Assembly (NCBI GenBank): GCA_021796835.1
Contig: JAKABO010000003.1
Span: 56,824-120,823 of the forward strand
Length of the DNA stretch: 64,000 nucleotides
Reading direction: 5' to 3'
Source of the DNA: Pseudomonadota bacterium
GTDB lineage: Bacteria > Pseudomonadota > Gammaproteobacteria > Burkholderiales > Ferrovaceae
The notes below the pieces were generated by a model, which saw only the letters and a program-made list of their open reading frames with translations, ran no database searches and was not told where the DNA came from. The position numbers were made by a program, and so were the translations under genes. How positions within the stretch are numbered: position 1 is the first letter of the stretch; each line of letters opens with the position of its first letter. This document shows positions 10,449 to 20,289 of this stretch, piece after piece.

Positions 10449-10524
10449 GATCCGTTTCGACTGAAGATGAAGGGTTGAATAGAACCCGGGATTTTACCTG
10501 ATTTTTCTGCCCGAACCGCCCACC

Positions 10525-10956
10525 TCAGCGGATTCTCTTGCGCCGCAGGGGGTGTTGCCCGCTCTGCAAGCCATTCAGGGCCTTGTAGAGGGCCGCTTCC
10601 ATCTGCGCATATTCGAGGGCCGATACCCGCGCACGCAACAGGTTCTCCCGCGCCTGCTGCAGATCCCGATCTTCCCGGCCCGGGCCTTCCCGCTCTGTCA
10701 GAACGAAATCGAGCAACAGGGTTACCCGTTCCGGCTGTACCTCCACCGCACCACCGGAAACATAAAAGTGCTCTTCGGCCACGGGATCTCCCTGATCCAC
10801 CCGGACCCAGCCCGGACGCAATTCCGCCATGAGCGGAGCATGGCCCGGCAGAATGCCCAAATCCCCCAGTTCCCCCGGAATCACCACGAAGGAAGCCGGC
10901 CCCGAAAAAATCTGTCGTTCCAGGCTGACGATCTCCACCTGAAATACCCGCTTCAC
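10525..10956 (-). CDS. atpC: F1F0 ATP synthase epsilon subunit (detached from a full atp operon)
   Basis: This is an epsilon-type subunit of 143 aa. The beta-sandwich domain reads FQVEIVSLERQIFSGPASFV, then GDLGILPGHAPLMAELRPGWVRV and YVSGGAVEVQPERVTLLLD. A C-terminal helical hairpin (LQQARENLLRARVSALEYAQMEAALYKAL) and a basic tail follow. Epsilon docks on gamma and the c-ring and can inhibit ATP hydrolysis. It starts 4 bp inside atpG, so the two are coupled. No atpD (beta) lies between atpG and atpC, unlike the standard order atpA-G-D-C. An insertion, EREGPGREDRD, precedes the helical hairpin. Confidence 0.88.
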   Translation of the reverse strand: MKRVFQVEIVSLERQIFSGPASFVVIPGELGDLGILPGHAPLMAELRPGWVRVDQGDPVAEEHFYVSGGAVEVQPERVTLLLDFVLTEREGPGREDRDLQQARENLLRARVSALEYAQMEAALYKALNGLQSGQHPLRRKRIR

Positions 10957-11828
10957 CCCACCCCTCCCGTCGCCGCCGCCCCGGAAGTGATTTCGACCAG
11001 TTCACGGGTGATCTGTTCCTGGCGAAAACGGTGGTAGAGATGCTGCAGATCTTCCATGGCTTCCCGGGCATTGTCACTGGCCGCCTTCATGGCCATCATC
11101 CGCGCGCCCTGCTCGGATGCCATGTTCTCCGCCACCGCCAGCCAGATCGAGGTTTCCAGATAACGGCGGAGCATACGGTCCACGACTGTGGGGGAATCCG
11201 GCTCGTACAGGTAATCCCAGGACCCCGCCGGCGCGCCCAGCCGCTCACCCGAGAGCGGCAACAAGGCCTCCACCACGGGGCGCTGAACCAGCACGTTGAC
11301 AAAATGCGAATAGGCCACAAACAAGCCATCGATCCGACCTTCCCGAAAGTCCTTCAGGACCACGCCCAGGGGGCCGACCAGTTGTTCCATCTCGGGCGTA
11401 TCTCCCAGTCCCACCACCTGCGCGACCACCGGCACCCCCAGACGGCGCATGAAACTCAGCCCCTGGTTGCCGATCACGCACGCTTCCAGCGCCACGCCGC
11501 TGCGGCTCCATTCCCTCAGATATTCCCCCACCTGACGAAACAAACGAGTATTCAAACCACCGCACATGCCCTTGTCGGTGGTCACCAGAATCAGTCCCAC
11601 CCGTTTCATGGGCAGGCGCCGCGCCAGATAGGGAGAGCGGTATTCGAGACGGGCGTGGTGCATGTGTGCGGCAATGATGCGCACTTTCTCGCCAAAGGGG
11701 CGGGCTGCCTCCATGCGCATCATGATCTTGCCGATCTTGCTGCGTGCCACCATTTCCATGGCTCGCGTCAACTTCTGCAAATTCCGTACGGTCCCGATCT
11801 TGCCCCGAATTTCCTGGAGATTGGCCAT
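10953..11828 (-). CDS. atpG: F1F0 ATP synthase gamma subunit (in phosphoketolase operon)
   Basis: This is the rotor shaft subunit of F1, 291 aa. N-terminal helix IRGKIGTVRNLQKLTRAMEM, the core ILVTTDKGMCGGLNTRLFRQ, the conserved SWDYLYEPDS and the C-terminal coiled-coil ASEQGARMMAMKAASDNARE are all standard bacterial gamma features, so it looks functional. It follows ackA by 9 nt and overlaps atpC by 4 bp. In normal operons atpG lies between atpA and atpD; neither is present in this window. This could be a relocated sole copy or a second gamma used with the same alpha3-beta3. Confidence 0.92.
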   Translation of the reverse strand: MANLQEIRGKIGTVRNLQKLTRAMEMVARSKIGKIMMRMEAARPFGEKVRIIAAHMHHARLEYRSPYLARRLPMKRVGLILVTTDKGMCGGLNTRLFRQVGEYLREWSRSGVALEACVIGNQGLSFMRRLGVPVVAQVVGLGDTPEMEQLVGPLGVVLKDFREGRIDGLFVAYSHFVNVLVQRPVVEALLPLSGERLGAPAGSWDYLYEPDSPTVVDRMLRRYLETSIWLAVAENMASEQGARMMAMKAASDNAREAMEDLQHLYHRFRQEQITRELVEITSGAAATGGVG

Positions 11829-11837
11829 GCCCCTGCC

Positions 11838-12917
11838 TCAGTGCCAAGGCCTGAAGAGCGGTGTCGCCACCTCACGCATCAGATCTTCCTCGTCGGCGGG
11901 GATGATCAGAACGGGAAGACTCCGTGCCGTGGAAATGAGGGGGGCGTTTTCCCGGTTGGCGCTCTCGTCCAGGGCAAACCCGAGAAAAGCCAGGGACTGC
12001 ACGATGAGCGACCGAACCACGCTGGCGTGCTCTCCAATGCCACCGGTAAAGACCAGCGCATCCAGTCCGCCCAGCAGGGTCGCCATACTGCCCACGCTCT
12101 GAGCGATCCGCCGGCAAAAGAATTCCACGGCAAAACGGGCCTCTTCCCGTCCGTCCGCCAGCAAGGTTTTCATGTCGGCGCTGATTCCCCCGGATAGGGC
12201 CCACAAGCCCATTTCATGGTAAACCACCTGGGTCAGTTCATCCCACGTCAACTCCAGTCCCAGGGCCAGGATGACCCCGGGGTCCAGGTCTCCGCTGCGG
12301 GTTCCCATCACCAACCCGCCCGCCGGACTGTACCCCATGGTGGTTTCAACGGACGTCAGGTGGTGCATGAGACAGGCACTGGCCCCCTGTCCGAGGTGCA
12401 ATCCCGCAATCCTTCCCTGGGCTCGCCGCGGACCCAGCACCTCGGGCAGGCGCCGCGCCAGGTGGGCATAACTCAAACCATGAAAACCGAATTTACGCAG
12501 ATGGAAACGGGAAGGAATGGGCAAGCGCGTGGCCAGGGCGGGCAAGGTGGCATGGAATGCCGTATCGAAGCAGGCGATCTGGGGGACAGAAAAATGAGCC
12601 GTGCAGAGGTCCACTCCCCTCAGATTGGCGGGCAGGTGAAGCGGTGCCAGGGGCACCAGGTCCTCGAGACGACTTCGCTCCACCCCGTCGATCACCCGGG
12701 CCGCCTCCGTGACGGCACCCCCATGCACCAGTCGATGAACCACGCCATCCGGACTCTGACCCTCCAGATCCTCGAGCAGGGACTGCAACGGACCTTCATG
12801 ATCCGTGGTTCCGGAAAAATGCCAGTGGCGAACCCCTTCCCTTCCCTGAAACAGGGTGGCACGCAGGGAAGAGGACCCACTGTTGAGGACCAGAAGGGTT
12901 AGTGGGGCCACCGCCAT
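11838..12917 (-). CDS. ackA: Acetate kinase
   Basis: This ASKHA-fold kinase interconverts acetyl-phosphate + ADP and acetate + ATP. Motifs are [12 protein letters not shown] (adenosine/phosphate 1), [54 protein letters not shown] and [10 protein letters not shown]. At 359 aa it is shorter than the usual about 400. The compressed part lies in the N-terminal half. The ATG overlaps the end of xfp by 19 nt and has GGTGGAG upstream, implying tight coupling. With xfp it forms a substrate-level ATP-yielding route from xylulose-5-P or fructose-6-P to acetate. Confidence 0.9.
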   Translation of the reverse strand: MAVAPLTLLVLNSGSSSLRATLFQGREGVRHWHFSGTTDHEGPLQSLLEDLEGQSPDGVVHRLVHGGAVTEAARVIDGVERSRLEDLVPLAPLHLPANLRGVDLCTAHFSVPQIACFDTAFHATLPALATRLPIPSRFHLRKFGFHGLSYAHLARRLPEVLGPRRAQGRIAGLHLGQGASACLMHHLTSVETTMGYSPAGGLVMGTRSGDLDPGVILALGLELTWDELTQVVYHEMGLWALSGGISADMKTLLADGREEARFAVEFFCRRIAQSVGSMATLLGGLDALVFTGGIGEHASVVRSLIVQSLAFLGFALDESANRENAPLISTARSLPVLIIPADEEDLMREVATPLFRPWH

Positions 12918-15256
12918 TCCCGAATCTCCACCTGGTCCTCGCCAAACTCCCGCACATAGGCACGATGCGCCGTCAGGCGATCCTGCATCTGTTGGCGTAA
13001 CTGGGCATCCCGCTCCGCCGGAACGGCCACCCGGTCGAGCACGTCCATGACCAGATGAAAGCGGTCCAGTTCGTTCAGAACCGTCATGTCAAAGGGCGTG
13101 GTGGTGGTCCCTTCCTCCTTGTACCCGCGCACATGAAAATGGGCGCTGTTGGCATGGCGATAAATAAGTCGGTGGATCAACCAGGGATAGCCATGAAAGG
13201 CAAAGATGACCGGACAATGGGGTGTGAACAGGGCCTCGAAATCCGGTGCGGACAGCCCGTGAGAATGTTCCTCGTGGGGTTGCAGGGTCATCAGGTCCAC
13301 CACATTCACCACCCGTACCCGCAGATCCGGCAACTCCCGACGCAGAATATCCACCGCCGCCAGGGTCTCCAGGGTGGGCACATCACCACAGCAGGCCATG
13401 ACCACATCGGGGACTCCACTCCCTTCGGAACTGGCCCAGTCCCACCGGCCGATCCCTGACGCCACATGGGCGGCAGCGGCATCCCGATCCAGCCACTGCA
13501 AGGCTGGCTGCTTGCCGGCCACGATCACATTGACCCGATGCGTACTGCGCAGGCAATGATCGGTCACGCACAACAGGGTATTGGCATCCGGCGGCAGATA
13601 GACCCGGATGACATCGGCCTTCTTGTTGACCACGTGATCCAGGAACCCGGGGTCCTGATGGGAGAACCCGTTATGGTCCTGACGCCAGACATGGGAAGTC
13701 AACAGATAATTGAGCGAGGCCAGAGGAGGACGCCAGGACAGGTGCGCCGTGGTTTTGAGCCACTTGGCATGCTGGTTGAACATGGAGTCCACCAGATGGA
13801 TGAAAGCCTCGTAACACGAAAACAATCCGTGGCGCCCTGTCAGCAGATAGCCCTCCAGCCAGCCCTGGCAAGTATGTTCAGAAAGAATTTCCATGACCCG
13901 ACCATCCGCCGCCAGATGGTCGTCCTCGGGAAGCACGGGCAGCGCCCAGGTCCGGTTCGTCACTTCAAACACGGCACCCAGGCGATTGGATGCCGTCTCA
14001 TCCGGACCGAACAAACGGAAGTTGTCCTGATTGGAAGCCATGACATCGCTCAGAAAGCGCCCCATGAGGCGGGTCGCCTCGGCTTCCTGCTGTCCGGCCC
14101 GGGGGACCGACAGCGCGTGACTGCGCCAGTCGGCCAACACCAGATCGCGGCGCAAGAGCCCCCCGTTGGCATGAGGATTGGCGCTCATGCGGCGCGTCCC
14201 CAGCGGGGCCAGGGCCGCCAGAGAGGGGCGCAGATGCCCTTCGGCATCAAACAGTTCCTGGGGGCGGTACGAACGCATCCAGTCTTCCAGAAGCTGGAGG
14301 TGGTCGGGGCGGGCGCGCAGTTCGGACAGGGGAACCTGATGCGCGCGCCAGAACCCTTCGGTTTTCTGGCCATCCACGGTCTTCGGTCCGGTCCACCCCT
14401 TGGGACTGCGCAGGATGATCATCGGCCAGCGGGGGCGGCAGGGCTCCCCTCGCCCTGAACGGGCGGCCTGCTGGATCGTCCGGATGTCGTCCAGCACCCG
14501 ACCCAGCGTATCGCGCATCAGTGCATGCATGGTCAGGGGATCATCGCCCGCCACCCAGTGGACTTGATAACCGTACCCCTGAAACAGGGCGCTCACTTCG
14601 TCCTCGGGCATACGCCCCAATATCGTGGGATTCGCAATCTTGTAGCCGTTCAGGTGCAGGATCGGCAGCACGGCCCCGTCCCGGCGCGGATCGAGAAACT
14701 TGTTGGAATGCCAGGAAGCGGCCATGGGCCCGGTTTCGGCTTCTCCATCCCCCACCACACAGCAGGCGATCAGGTCCGGGTTGTCAAACACGGCCCCGTA
14801 GGCATGAGAAAGGGCGTACCCCAACTCACCGCCCTCATGGATCGAACCGGGCGTTTCCGGTGCCACATGACTGGGAATTCCGCCCGGAAAGGAGAACTGC
14901 TTGAACAGGCGACGCATCCCCGCCCGGTCCCGGGAAATATGCGGATAGATTTCGCTGTAGGTGCCTTCCAGCCAGGTATTGGCCACCATCCCCGGCCCGC
15001 CATGACCCGGCCCCGCCAGATAGATCATGGAAAGGTCCCGTTCCAGAATGGCCCGGTTCAGGTGAACGTAGATGAAATTAAGTCCGGGCGTCGTTCCCCA
15101 ATGCCCGAGCAGGCGGGGCTTGACGTCTTCCAGGGTGAGCGGACGCTCGAGCAGCGGGTTATCCTTCAGATAGATCTGGCCCACCGACAGATAGTTGGCT
15201 GCCCTCCACCACGCATCCATGCGCACGAGTTCTTCAGCGTCAGAAAACGGATCCAC
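12899..15256 (-). CDS. xfp: Xylulose-5-phosphate/fructose-6-phosphate phosphoketolase
   Basis: This is a TPP enzyme of 785 aa that splits ketose phosphates with phosphate to give acetyl-phosphate plus an aldose phosphate. Signature segments are [20 protein letters not shown], the phosphoketolase signature [16 protein letters not shown] and the TPP/Mg motif [13 protein letters not shown]. Others are [11 protein letters not shown] and the C-terminal [19 protein letters not shown]. The start is GTG at 15256 with a GGGGGAG ribosome site. It heads the xfp-ackA-atpG-atpC run. The product acetyl-P is the ackA substrate. Confidence 0.95.
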   Translation of the reverse strand: MDPFSDAEELVRMDAWWRAANYLSVGQIYLKDNPLLERPLTLEDVKPRLLGHWGTTPGLNFIYVHLNRAILERDLSMIYLAGPGHGGPGMVANTWLEGTYSEIYPHISRDRAGMRRLFKQFSFPGGIPSHVAPETPGSIHEGGELGYALSHAYGAVFDNPDLIACCVVGDGEAETGPMAASWHSNKFLDPRRDGAVLPILHLNGYKIANPTILGRMPEDEVSALFQGYGYQVHWVAGDDPLTMHALMRDTLGRVLDDIRTIQQAARSGRGEPCRPRWPMIILRSPKGWTGPKTVDGQKTEGFWRAHQVPLSELRARPDHLQLLEDWMRSYRPQELFDAEGHLRPSLAALAPLGTRRMSANPHANGGLLRRDLVLADWRSHALSVPRAGQQEAEATRLMGRFLSDVMASNQDNFRLFGPDETASNRLGAVFEVTNRTWALPVLPEDDHLAADGRVMEILSEHTCQGWLEGYLLTGRHGLFSCYEAFIHLVDSMFNQHAKWLKTTAHLSWRPPLASLNYLLTSHVWRQDHNGFSHQDPGFLDHVVNKKADVIRVYLPPDANTLLCVTDHCLRSTHRVNVIVAGKQPALQWLDRDAAAAHVASGIGRWDWASSEGSGVPDVVMACCGDVPTLETLAAVDILRRELPDLRVRVVNVVDLMTLQPHEEHSHGLSAPDFEALFTPHCPVIFAFHGYPWLIHRLIYRHANSAHFHVRGYKEEGTTTTPFDMTVLNELDRFHLVMDVLDRVAVPAERDAQLRQQMQDRLTAHRAYVREFGEDQVEIREWRWPH

Positions 15257-15285
15257 GAGACTCCCCCATCGGATTTGGTGGAGCC

Positions 15286-15291
15286 ATTATA
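15286..15291 (-). promoter_or_regulatory. Probable -10 element of the xfp operon
   Basis: On the minus strand the 61-bp clpA-xfp gap contains a perfect TATAAT about 30 nt before the xfp GTG. The best -35 at 17-18 nt spacing is poor (TGTTCT-like), so an activator may be needed. It would give xfp-ackA-atpGC a transcript independent of clpSA. Confidence 0.5.
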
Positions 15292-15317
15292 GAGGCCTCC
15301 CGCACAAGAGAACAGTT

Positions 15318-17582
15318 TTAATGCACGCTTTCCGCCAGGTCTTCTTCGAACTCGAGATGAATCCTGTCCTCCTCGGTCAGATCGACCTCCACCTTCCCGC
15401 CCTGTGCCAGACGCCCAAACAGCAATTCATCTGCCAGGGCGCGCCGGATCGTGTCCTGGATCAGGCGGGCCATGGGGCGCGCACCCATCAGGGGATCGAA
15501 GCCGCGGCGCGCCAGGTAGGCCCGCAACCGCTCGGTAAAGGTGGCCTCCACGCGTTTCTCGTGCAACTGGGACTCGAGTTGCATGAGGAACTTGTCCACC
15601 ACCCGCAGGATGATGTCGCGGTCCAGGGGAGCGAAGGAAATTCGTGCATCCAGACGATTGCGAAACTCGGGAGAGAACAGGCGCTTGATTTCCTTCTCCT
15701 CATCTCCCTGGGTTTGCGCGCTCATGAAACCGATGCTGGCATGGGTCAAAGCCTCGGCTCCCGCATTGGTGGTCATGATCAGGATGGTGTTCCGGAAATC
15801 CGCCTTGCGCCCGTTGTTGTCCGTCAAGGTCCCGTGGTCCATCACCTGAAGCAGTATATTGGTGATGGAAGGATGCGCTTTTTCGATTTCGTCCAGCAAC
15901 AGGACCGAATACGGGTTCCTGGTGATGGCTTCCGTCAGCAATCCGCCCTGATCGAACCCCACATAGCCCGGTGGCGCACCAATGAGGCGGGAGACGGCAT
16001 GGGGCTCCATGTACTCGGACATGTCGAAACGGATCAGTTCCACTTTCAGGACGTAGGCCAGTTGGCGGGCCACTTCCGTCTTGCCCACCCCCGTCGGCCC
16101 GGAAAACAGAAAGGACCCCACGGGCTTCTGGGGATTCCCCAACCCGCTCCGTGCCATTTTGATGGCGGCACTCAAGGCGTCGATGGCCTGGTCCTGGCCG
16201 AAAACCACCGCTTTCAGGTCACGATCCAGCGTCCTGAGTGCGGCGCGGTCGGAGCGGGTAATGTTGTGCGCGGGAATGCGGGCGATCTTGGCGACGATCT
16301 CCTCGATTTCCCCCTTGCCGATCCATTTGCGTTGACGGGACTTGGGCAGGATGCGTTGCGCGGCACCGGCTTCGTCGATCACATCGATGGCCTTGTCCGG
16401 CAAATGGCGATCATTGATGAAACGGGCGGCCAGTTCCGCCGCACTGGTAATGGCCGCTTCAGTATAGCGCACCCCGTGATGCGTCTCGAAGCGGGACTTC
16501 AGCCCGCGCAGGATCTGCACCGTTTCCTCCACGGAAGGTTCGTTCACCTCCACCTTCTGGAACCGTCGGGCCAGGGCATGGTCCTTCTCGAAAACCCCGC
16601 GAAACTCCGTATAGGTCGTCGCGCCGATGCAACGCAAACTGCCTTTCGACAGCGCGGGCTTCAGCAGGTTGGAAGCATCCAGGGTCCCCCCTGAAGAGGC
16701 ACCCGCGCCGATCAACGTATGAATCTCGTCGACGAACAGGATGCTGTAGGGATCTTCCTGCAACCGTCTGAGCACCGCCTTGAGGCGTTGTTCGAAATCC
16801 CCCCGGTATTTGGTTCCAGCCAGCAGAGCCCCCATGTCGAGGCTGTAAACCGTGGCGGACCTGAGAATTTCCGGCACTTCCCCGTTCACGATGCGCGAGG
16901 CCAGTCCTTCGGCGATGGCCGTCTTACCCACGCCCGCCTCTCCCACCAGGAGGGGATTGTTCTTGCGGCGGCGGCACAGGATCTGGACGACCCGTTCCAC
17001 TTCCCGATCCCGTCCGATGAGGGGATCGATTTTTCCTGCGATCACCTGTGCATTGAGATCCACCGTAAAACTCTGCAATTCCCGCCCGGCGCCCGAGTCG
17101 CTCTCTCCATCGGCGGTTGCCTCCTCTTTTTGGGCGGATGCGGAATTTTTCACCTTGCTCACGCCGTGGATCATGAAGTTCACCATATCCAGGCGGGTGA
17201 TACCCTGCTGATTGAGGAAGAACACCGCATGGGAATCCTTTTCCCCACAGATGGCCACCAGCACGTTGGCGCCGGTCACTTCCTTCTTGCCCGAGGACTG
17301 GACATGCAGGATGGCGCGCTGGATGACCCGCTGAAAACCCAGCGTGGGCTGGGTGTCCACCGTCCCGGTTCCCTCCGTCTGGGGATTGTTTTCCTGAATG
17401 AAGGTGCTCAACTTTTCGCGCAGCCCCCCGACATCGGCACCACAGGCCTGCAATACCTCGAGTGCGGCAGCATTTTCCGTCAAGGACAACAACAGATGCT
17501 CCACGGTAATAAACTCGTGGCGTTTCTGACGCGCGTCCACAAAGGCCATGTGCAGACTGACTTCCAGTTCCTGGGCAATCAT
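15318..17582 (-). CDS. clpA: ATP-dependent Clp protease, ATPase subunit ClpA
   Basis: This is a Hsp100 unfoldase of 754 aa. The Clp-N domain begins [14 protein letters not shown]. The first AAA+ domain has [20 protein letters not shown] and [17 protein letters not shown]. The second has [17 protein letters not shown], and the ClpP-docking IGF loop is [10 protein letters not shown]. It feeds N-degron and other substrates to ClpP (encoded at 49 kb). The ATG at 17582 is chosen over the track's 17606 because it matches ClpA N-termini and gives a 4-bp overlap with clpS. Confidence 0.95.
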   Translation of the reverse strand: MIAQELEVSLHMAFVDARQKRHEFITVEHLLLSLTENAAALEVLQACGADVGGLREKLSTFIQENNPQTEGTGTVDTQPTLGFQRVIQRAILHVQSSGKKEVTGANVLVAICGEKDSHAVFFLNQQGITRLDMVNFMIHGVSKVKNSASAQKEEATADGESDSGAGRELQSFTVDLNAQVIAGKIDPLIGRDREVERVVQILCRRRKNNPLLVGEAGVGKTAIAEGLASRIVNGEVPEILRSATVYSLDMGALLAGTKYRGDFEQRLKAVLRRLQEDPYSILFVDEIHTLIGAGASSGGTLDASNLLKPALSKGSLRCIGATTYTEFRGVFEKDHALARRFQKVEVNEPSVEETVQILRGLKSRFETHHGVRYTEAAITSAAELAARFINDRHLPDKAIDVIDEAGAAQRILPKSRQRKWIGKGEIEEIVAKIARIPAHNITRSDRAALRTLDRDLKAVVFGQDQAIDALSAAIKMARSGLGNPQKPVGSFLFSGPTGVGKTEVARQLAYVLKVELIRFDMSEYMEPHAVSRLIGAPPGYVGFDQGGLLTEAITRNPYSVLLLDEIEKAHPSITNILLQVMDHGTLTDNNGRKADFRNTILIMTTNAGAEALTHASIGFMSAQTQGDEEKEIKRLFSPEFRNRLDARISFAPLDRDIILRVVDKFLMQLESQLHEKRVEATFTERLRAYLARRGFDPLMGARPMARLIQDTIRRALADELLFGRLAQGGKVEVDLTEEDRIHLEFEEDLAESVH

Positions 17583-17887
17583 GATCCCCGTTCCTCCATG
17601 ATACATTGCAAAGGGTGTTGCGCCGCCCGTGCCAGCGTGACGACACGCGCCACCCGCGTTGCGGCAATATCCCGCGGATAAGTGCCGCAGAGTCCACGAC
17701 CCTCCGTGTGAACCTGCAACATGACTCGCACTGCCGCCTCCTGCCCCAGACCAAATACCCGCCCGAGCACATCCACCACAAATTCCATGGGGGTGTAGTC
17801 GTCATTCAGCAACAGGACATCAAAGAGCGGCGGCGGACTCACCCGAACCTCTTTCCTTTCCAGCACCGTTGTCAGTTCCCGACTCAT
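17579..17887 (-). CDS. clpS: ClpS adaptor (N-recognin)
   Basis: This is a 102-aa adaptor. The folded core reads [26 protein letters not shown], with the [10 protein letters not shown] segment forming the N-degron pocket. The rest, [20 protein letters not shown], matches the conserved C-terminal half. ClpS delivers proteins with N-terminal Leu/Phe/Trp/Tyr to ClpAP. It is coupled to clpA by a 4-bp overlap. The bpt aminoacyl-transferase at 20.3 kb makes such N-terminal residues, so two steps of the bacterial N-end rule are close together. Confidence 0.95.
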   Translation of the reverse strand: MSRELTTVLERKEVRVSPPPLFDVLLLNDDYTPMEFVVDVLGRVFGLGQEAAVRVMLQVHTEGRGLCGTYPRDIAATRVARVVTLARAAQHPLQCIMEERGS

Positions 17888-17960
17888 CCCCCCCCCTCAC
17901 CCGGATCCACCGTGAGGAAATTCACTGTCTCCCGGCTCCCTTTCCCCCCGTCCTCTGGAG

Positions 17961-17987
17961 ATATGGTTTCAGTCTAAACTTTTCAAG
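17961..17987 (-). promoter_or_regulatory. Possible sigma-32-like promoter for clpS-clpA
   Basis: The minus strand reads CTTGAAA, a 12-nt spacer, then AACCATAT. The -35 element matches the heat-shock consensus and the -10 keeps the CCAT-T core of CCCCATNT. It is about 75 nt upstream of clpS. A weak sigma-70 reading of the same -35 (TTGAAA) is also possible. Confidence 0.42.
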
Positions 17988-18077
17988 AATTTTCGCAACC
18001 CCCTCACTCAAAAAGTTCATTTCTGATCATTTTTTGCACAAAACCACCCTTTTTCCAAAAAAAACCCGGATCCCCCC

Positions 18078-18107
18078 TTGACGATCAGCCCCAAACTCGC
18101 GTAAAAG
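18078..18107 (+). promoter_or_regulatory. Candidate promoter and long leader of the cold-shock gene
   Basis: TTGACG at 18078 is followed after 17-18 nt by GTAAAA/TAAAAG. This predicts a 5' leader of roughly 110 nt before the csp ATG, as is usual for thermosensing csp mRNAs. The 334-bp clpS-csp gap otherwise shows only AT-rich sequence and the clpS promoter region. Confidence 0.42.
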
Positions 18108-18221
18108 TGCAACTGGAGTTTGGTTCCAAGTTGTCTGCATCACCGGTTTTGCCGTTTGCTGGCCTTGAAACTCAAACCTTATCCGGGTTTTTAAGGCCCA
18201 AATCATCACAGGAAAGCAAAC

Positions 18222-18425
18222 ATGGCAACAGGTACAGTCAAGTGGTTCAACGATTCCAAAGGTTACGGTTTCATCACTCCCGATGACGGAAGCGAAGATC
18301 TTTTCGCTCATTTCTCCGCCATCCAGATGGGCGGGTTCAAGACCCTGAAGGAAGGCCAGAAGGTCTCCTTCGATGTTACCCAAGGCCCCAAGGGAAAACA
18401 AGCCTCGAATATTCAAAACGCTTAG
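18222..18425 (+). CDS. Cold-shock protein (CspA family)
   Basis: This is a 67-aa single OB-fold nucleic-acid chaperone. It has RNP1 in [14 protein letters not shown]2-like [10 protein letters not shown] and the start [14 protein letters not shown]. It binds single-stranded RNA/DNA and melts structure in transcripts. The gene is monocistronic, with AGGAAAGC-type upstream sequence and a strong terminator 37 nt after the stop. Whether it is cold-induced or constitutive cannot be told from the protein. The long predicted leader hints at temperature control. Confidence 0.95.
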   Translation: MATGTVKWFNDSKGYGFITPDDGSEDLFAHFSAIQMGGFKTLKEGQKVSFDVTQGPKGKQASNIQNA

Positions 18426-18461
18426 TTGCGTGAACGGGACTTGACCGTCCCGTCATCATTC

Positions 18462-18506
18462 AGGCCAGGTTCCTTCCGCTTCGGCGGTTGAATCTGGCCT
18501 TTTTTG
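18462..18506 (+). terminator. Intrinsic terminator after csp
   Basis: The arms AGGCCAG and CTGGCCT, with an inner CCGC/GCGG stem around a TTCG tetraloop, are followed by TTTTTT. It sits between convergent csp and the acyl-CoA synthetase gene. A smaller ACGGGAC/GTCCCGT hairpin lies just upstream. Confidence 0.85.
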
Positions 18507-18523
18507 TGTCCGCCCCCTTCCCA

Positions 18524-20134
18524 TCAACCCGAACCTTCTCCATGGCACCGGCGCAAGGCCACCTTGTCCACCTTGCCCGTGGCAGTATAGGGCAGGCTGT
18601 CCACCACCAGGAATCGATCGGGAATACTCCAGCGCGCCACATGCTGCGCCAGGTGTTGTCGTAATTCTTCTTCCGTCACCCCCCTTCCGGCTTCCAGCAC
18701 CATGATCAGAAGGGGGCGTTCCCCCCAATGCGGGTCAGGAAAGCCGATCACTGCCGCTTCCCGCACGGCAGGATGAAGCAAGGCCGCCTGTTCCACCTGA
18801 ACCGAACTGATCCATTCCCCGCCGCTTTTGATCAGATCCTTGACACGATCCGTGATCTGCAGGAATCCGTCCTCGTCCAGGGTAGCCACATCACCGGTCG
18901 GAAACCAGGCCCGCCCCGCGCCTCGCGCCTCCTTCCAGTAATGTTCACAAATCCACGGACCACGCACCTCCAGATGGCCGGGGGTTTTTCCATCCCGTGC
19001 CACTTCCCGTCCCGCGCTGTCCCTCAGGCGCATGTCCACGCCGAAGGGCGGACGCCCCGATTTCTCCAGCCAGCGCCAGCGCGCCTCGCCGGACAACCCC
19101 ATCTGGGCCCGTTTGGGACTCATGAGCGCTGCCACCGGACTGGTTTCCGTCATCCCCCATCCCGGCCGCACCGGCACCTTTTGTTCCTGTTCGAAATACC
19201 GCACCAGCGCCGGGGGACAGGCCGATCCCCCCACGCCGAGCAGGCGCAGATGATTCAGTTTCAGCGCCTGCGCCTGCAGAAAGGACATCAAACCGCGCCA
19301 TACCGTGGGAACGCCCGCACTGATCGTGACCTCCTCGCGTTCCAGCAGGGCATACAGGGTCGCGCCCTCCAGCCAGGGACCGGGCAAGACCAGTTTCGCC
19401 CCCACCAGAGCCGCCGCATGGGGAAACCCCCACGCATTGGCATGGAACAGGGGAACCACCGGCAATACCGAGTCGCAGGCAGAAAATCCGAGGCTGTCGG
19501 GCAAGGCCACGCTCATGGCATGAAGTACGGTGGAGCGGTGGGAATACACGACCCCCTTGGGTCGCCCCGTGGTTCCAGAGGTGAAACACAGACCGGCGGC
19601 CTGTTCCTCCGGCCAGTCCGGCCAGTCGAAACGCCCGTTTTCTTCGGCCAGCAGGGCTTCGTAGTCGAACCAGGCCCCCCGGGCCGGCGCACAGGCCTCT
19701 CCGGGTTCACCCATCAGGATGACCCAGGGCAAACGTACCCCCAGGTTCTCCAGGGTCTGCAACAGCGGCAGATGCCGGGCATCGGCCAGCAGTCCCACGT
19801 CCTGTGCATCCTGCAGGATTTGGACCAATTGCTCCGGAAACAGGCGTGGGTTGAGGGTATGACAAATCGCCCCAATCCCCGGGATCGCATAATACGCCTC
19901 GAGATGGCGGTGATGATTCCAGCCCAGCGTCCCCACCCGATCCCCCGGACGCACCCCCAGACGAATCAGCGCCTGGGCCAGGCGACGGGCACGCTGGTCG
20001 ATCTCTTCCCAACCAAAGGTGACTCCTTCCTGAGGCGCGCGCTGGGAAACCACGGCAGTTTTACCGTGCCAGCGCGCCGCGTGTTCCAGCAGGGCAGAAA
20101 CCAGCAGCGGACGTCCCATCATGGAACCGATCAC
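18524..20134 (-). CDS. AMP-forming acyl-CoA synthetase / long-chain fatty acid-CoA ligase-like
   Basis: This ANL-superfamily adenylating enzyme has 536 aa. The P-loop is [20 protein letters not shown]5 is [15 protein letters not shown]7 is [16 protein letters not shown]8 is [13 protein letters not shown] and the A10 lysine lies in [10 protein letters not shown]. It most resembles medium/long-chain fatty-acyl-CoA ligases, and the substrate is not determined. I prefer the GTG at 20134, preceded by AGGAGGGAGGAAAG, to the track start at 20296, whose leader runs through the bpt promoter. The gene appears monocistronic and diverges from bpt. Confidence 0.87.
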   Translation of the reverse strand: MIGSMMGRPLLVSALLEHAARWHGKTAVVSQRAPQEGVTFGWEEIDQRARRLAQALIRLGVRPGDRVGTLGWNHHRHLEAYYAIPGIGAICHTLNPRLFPEQLVQILQDAQDVGLLADARHLPLLQTLENLGVRLPWVILMGEPGEACAPARGAWFDYEALLAEENGRFDWPDWPEEQAAGLCFTSGTTGRPKGVVYSHRSTVLHAMSVALPDSLGFSACDSVLPVVPLFHANAWGFPHAAALVGAKLVLPGPWLEGATLYALLEREEVTISAGVPTVWRGLMSFLQAQALKLNHLRLLGVGGSACPPALVRYFEQEQKVPVRPGWGMTETSPVAALMSPKRAQMGLSGEARWRWLEKSGRPPFGVDMRLRDSAGREVARDGKTPGHLEVRGPWICEHYWKEARGAGRAWFPTGDVATLDEDGFLQITDRVKDLIKSGGEWISSVQVEQAALLHPAVREAAVIGFPDPHWGERPLLIMVLEAGRGVTEEELRQHLAQHVARWSIPDRFLVVDSLPYTATGKVDKVALRRCHGEGSG

Positions 20135-20187
20135 CTTTCCTCCCTCCTCATACGCTTCTCTCCTGCATGGTCTGATCCTCGATGATT

Positions 20188-20215
20188 TTGCACAGCCGCC
20201 GCCTCGTATTATACT
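20188..20215 (+). promoter_or_regulatory. Probable sigma-70 promoter of the bpt-pyrD operon
   Basis: TTGCAC, a 16-nt spacer and TATACT, about 75 nt upstream of bpt. A 14-codon ORF (MNAIPLLRTSPQTP) begins at 20223, near the predicted transcript start; its significance is uncertain. Confidence 0.58.
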
Positions 20216-20289
20216 AGGGGACATGAACGCCATCCCTCTCCTGCGCACTTCTCCCCAAACCCCGTGAACGGTGCGCCTGGAGTGTCCCC

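Noticed and set aside
8742-10478. 578-aa plus-strand ORF antisense to alaS
   Set aside because: alaS has all class II motifs; the antisense frame is low-complexity His/Gln/Arg-rich.
10525-11828. Part of an alternative Na+-translocating N-ATPase operon
   Set aside because: N-ATPase operons have a different set (atpD, C, Q, R, B, E, F, A, G order) and none of those neighbours is present; gamma and epsilon look like ordinary bacterial F1 subunits.
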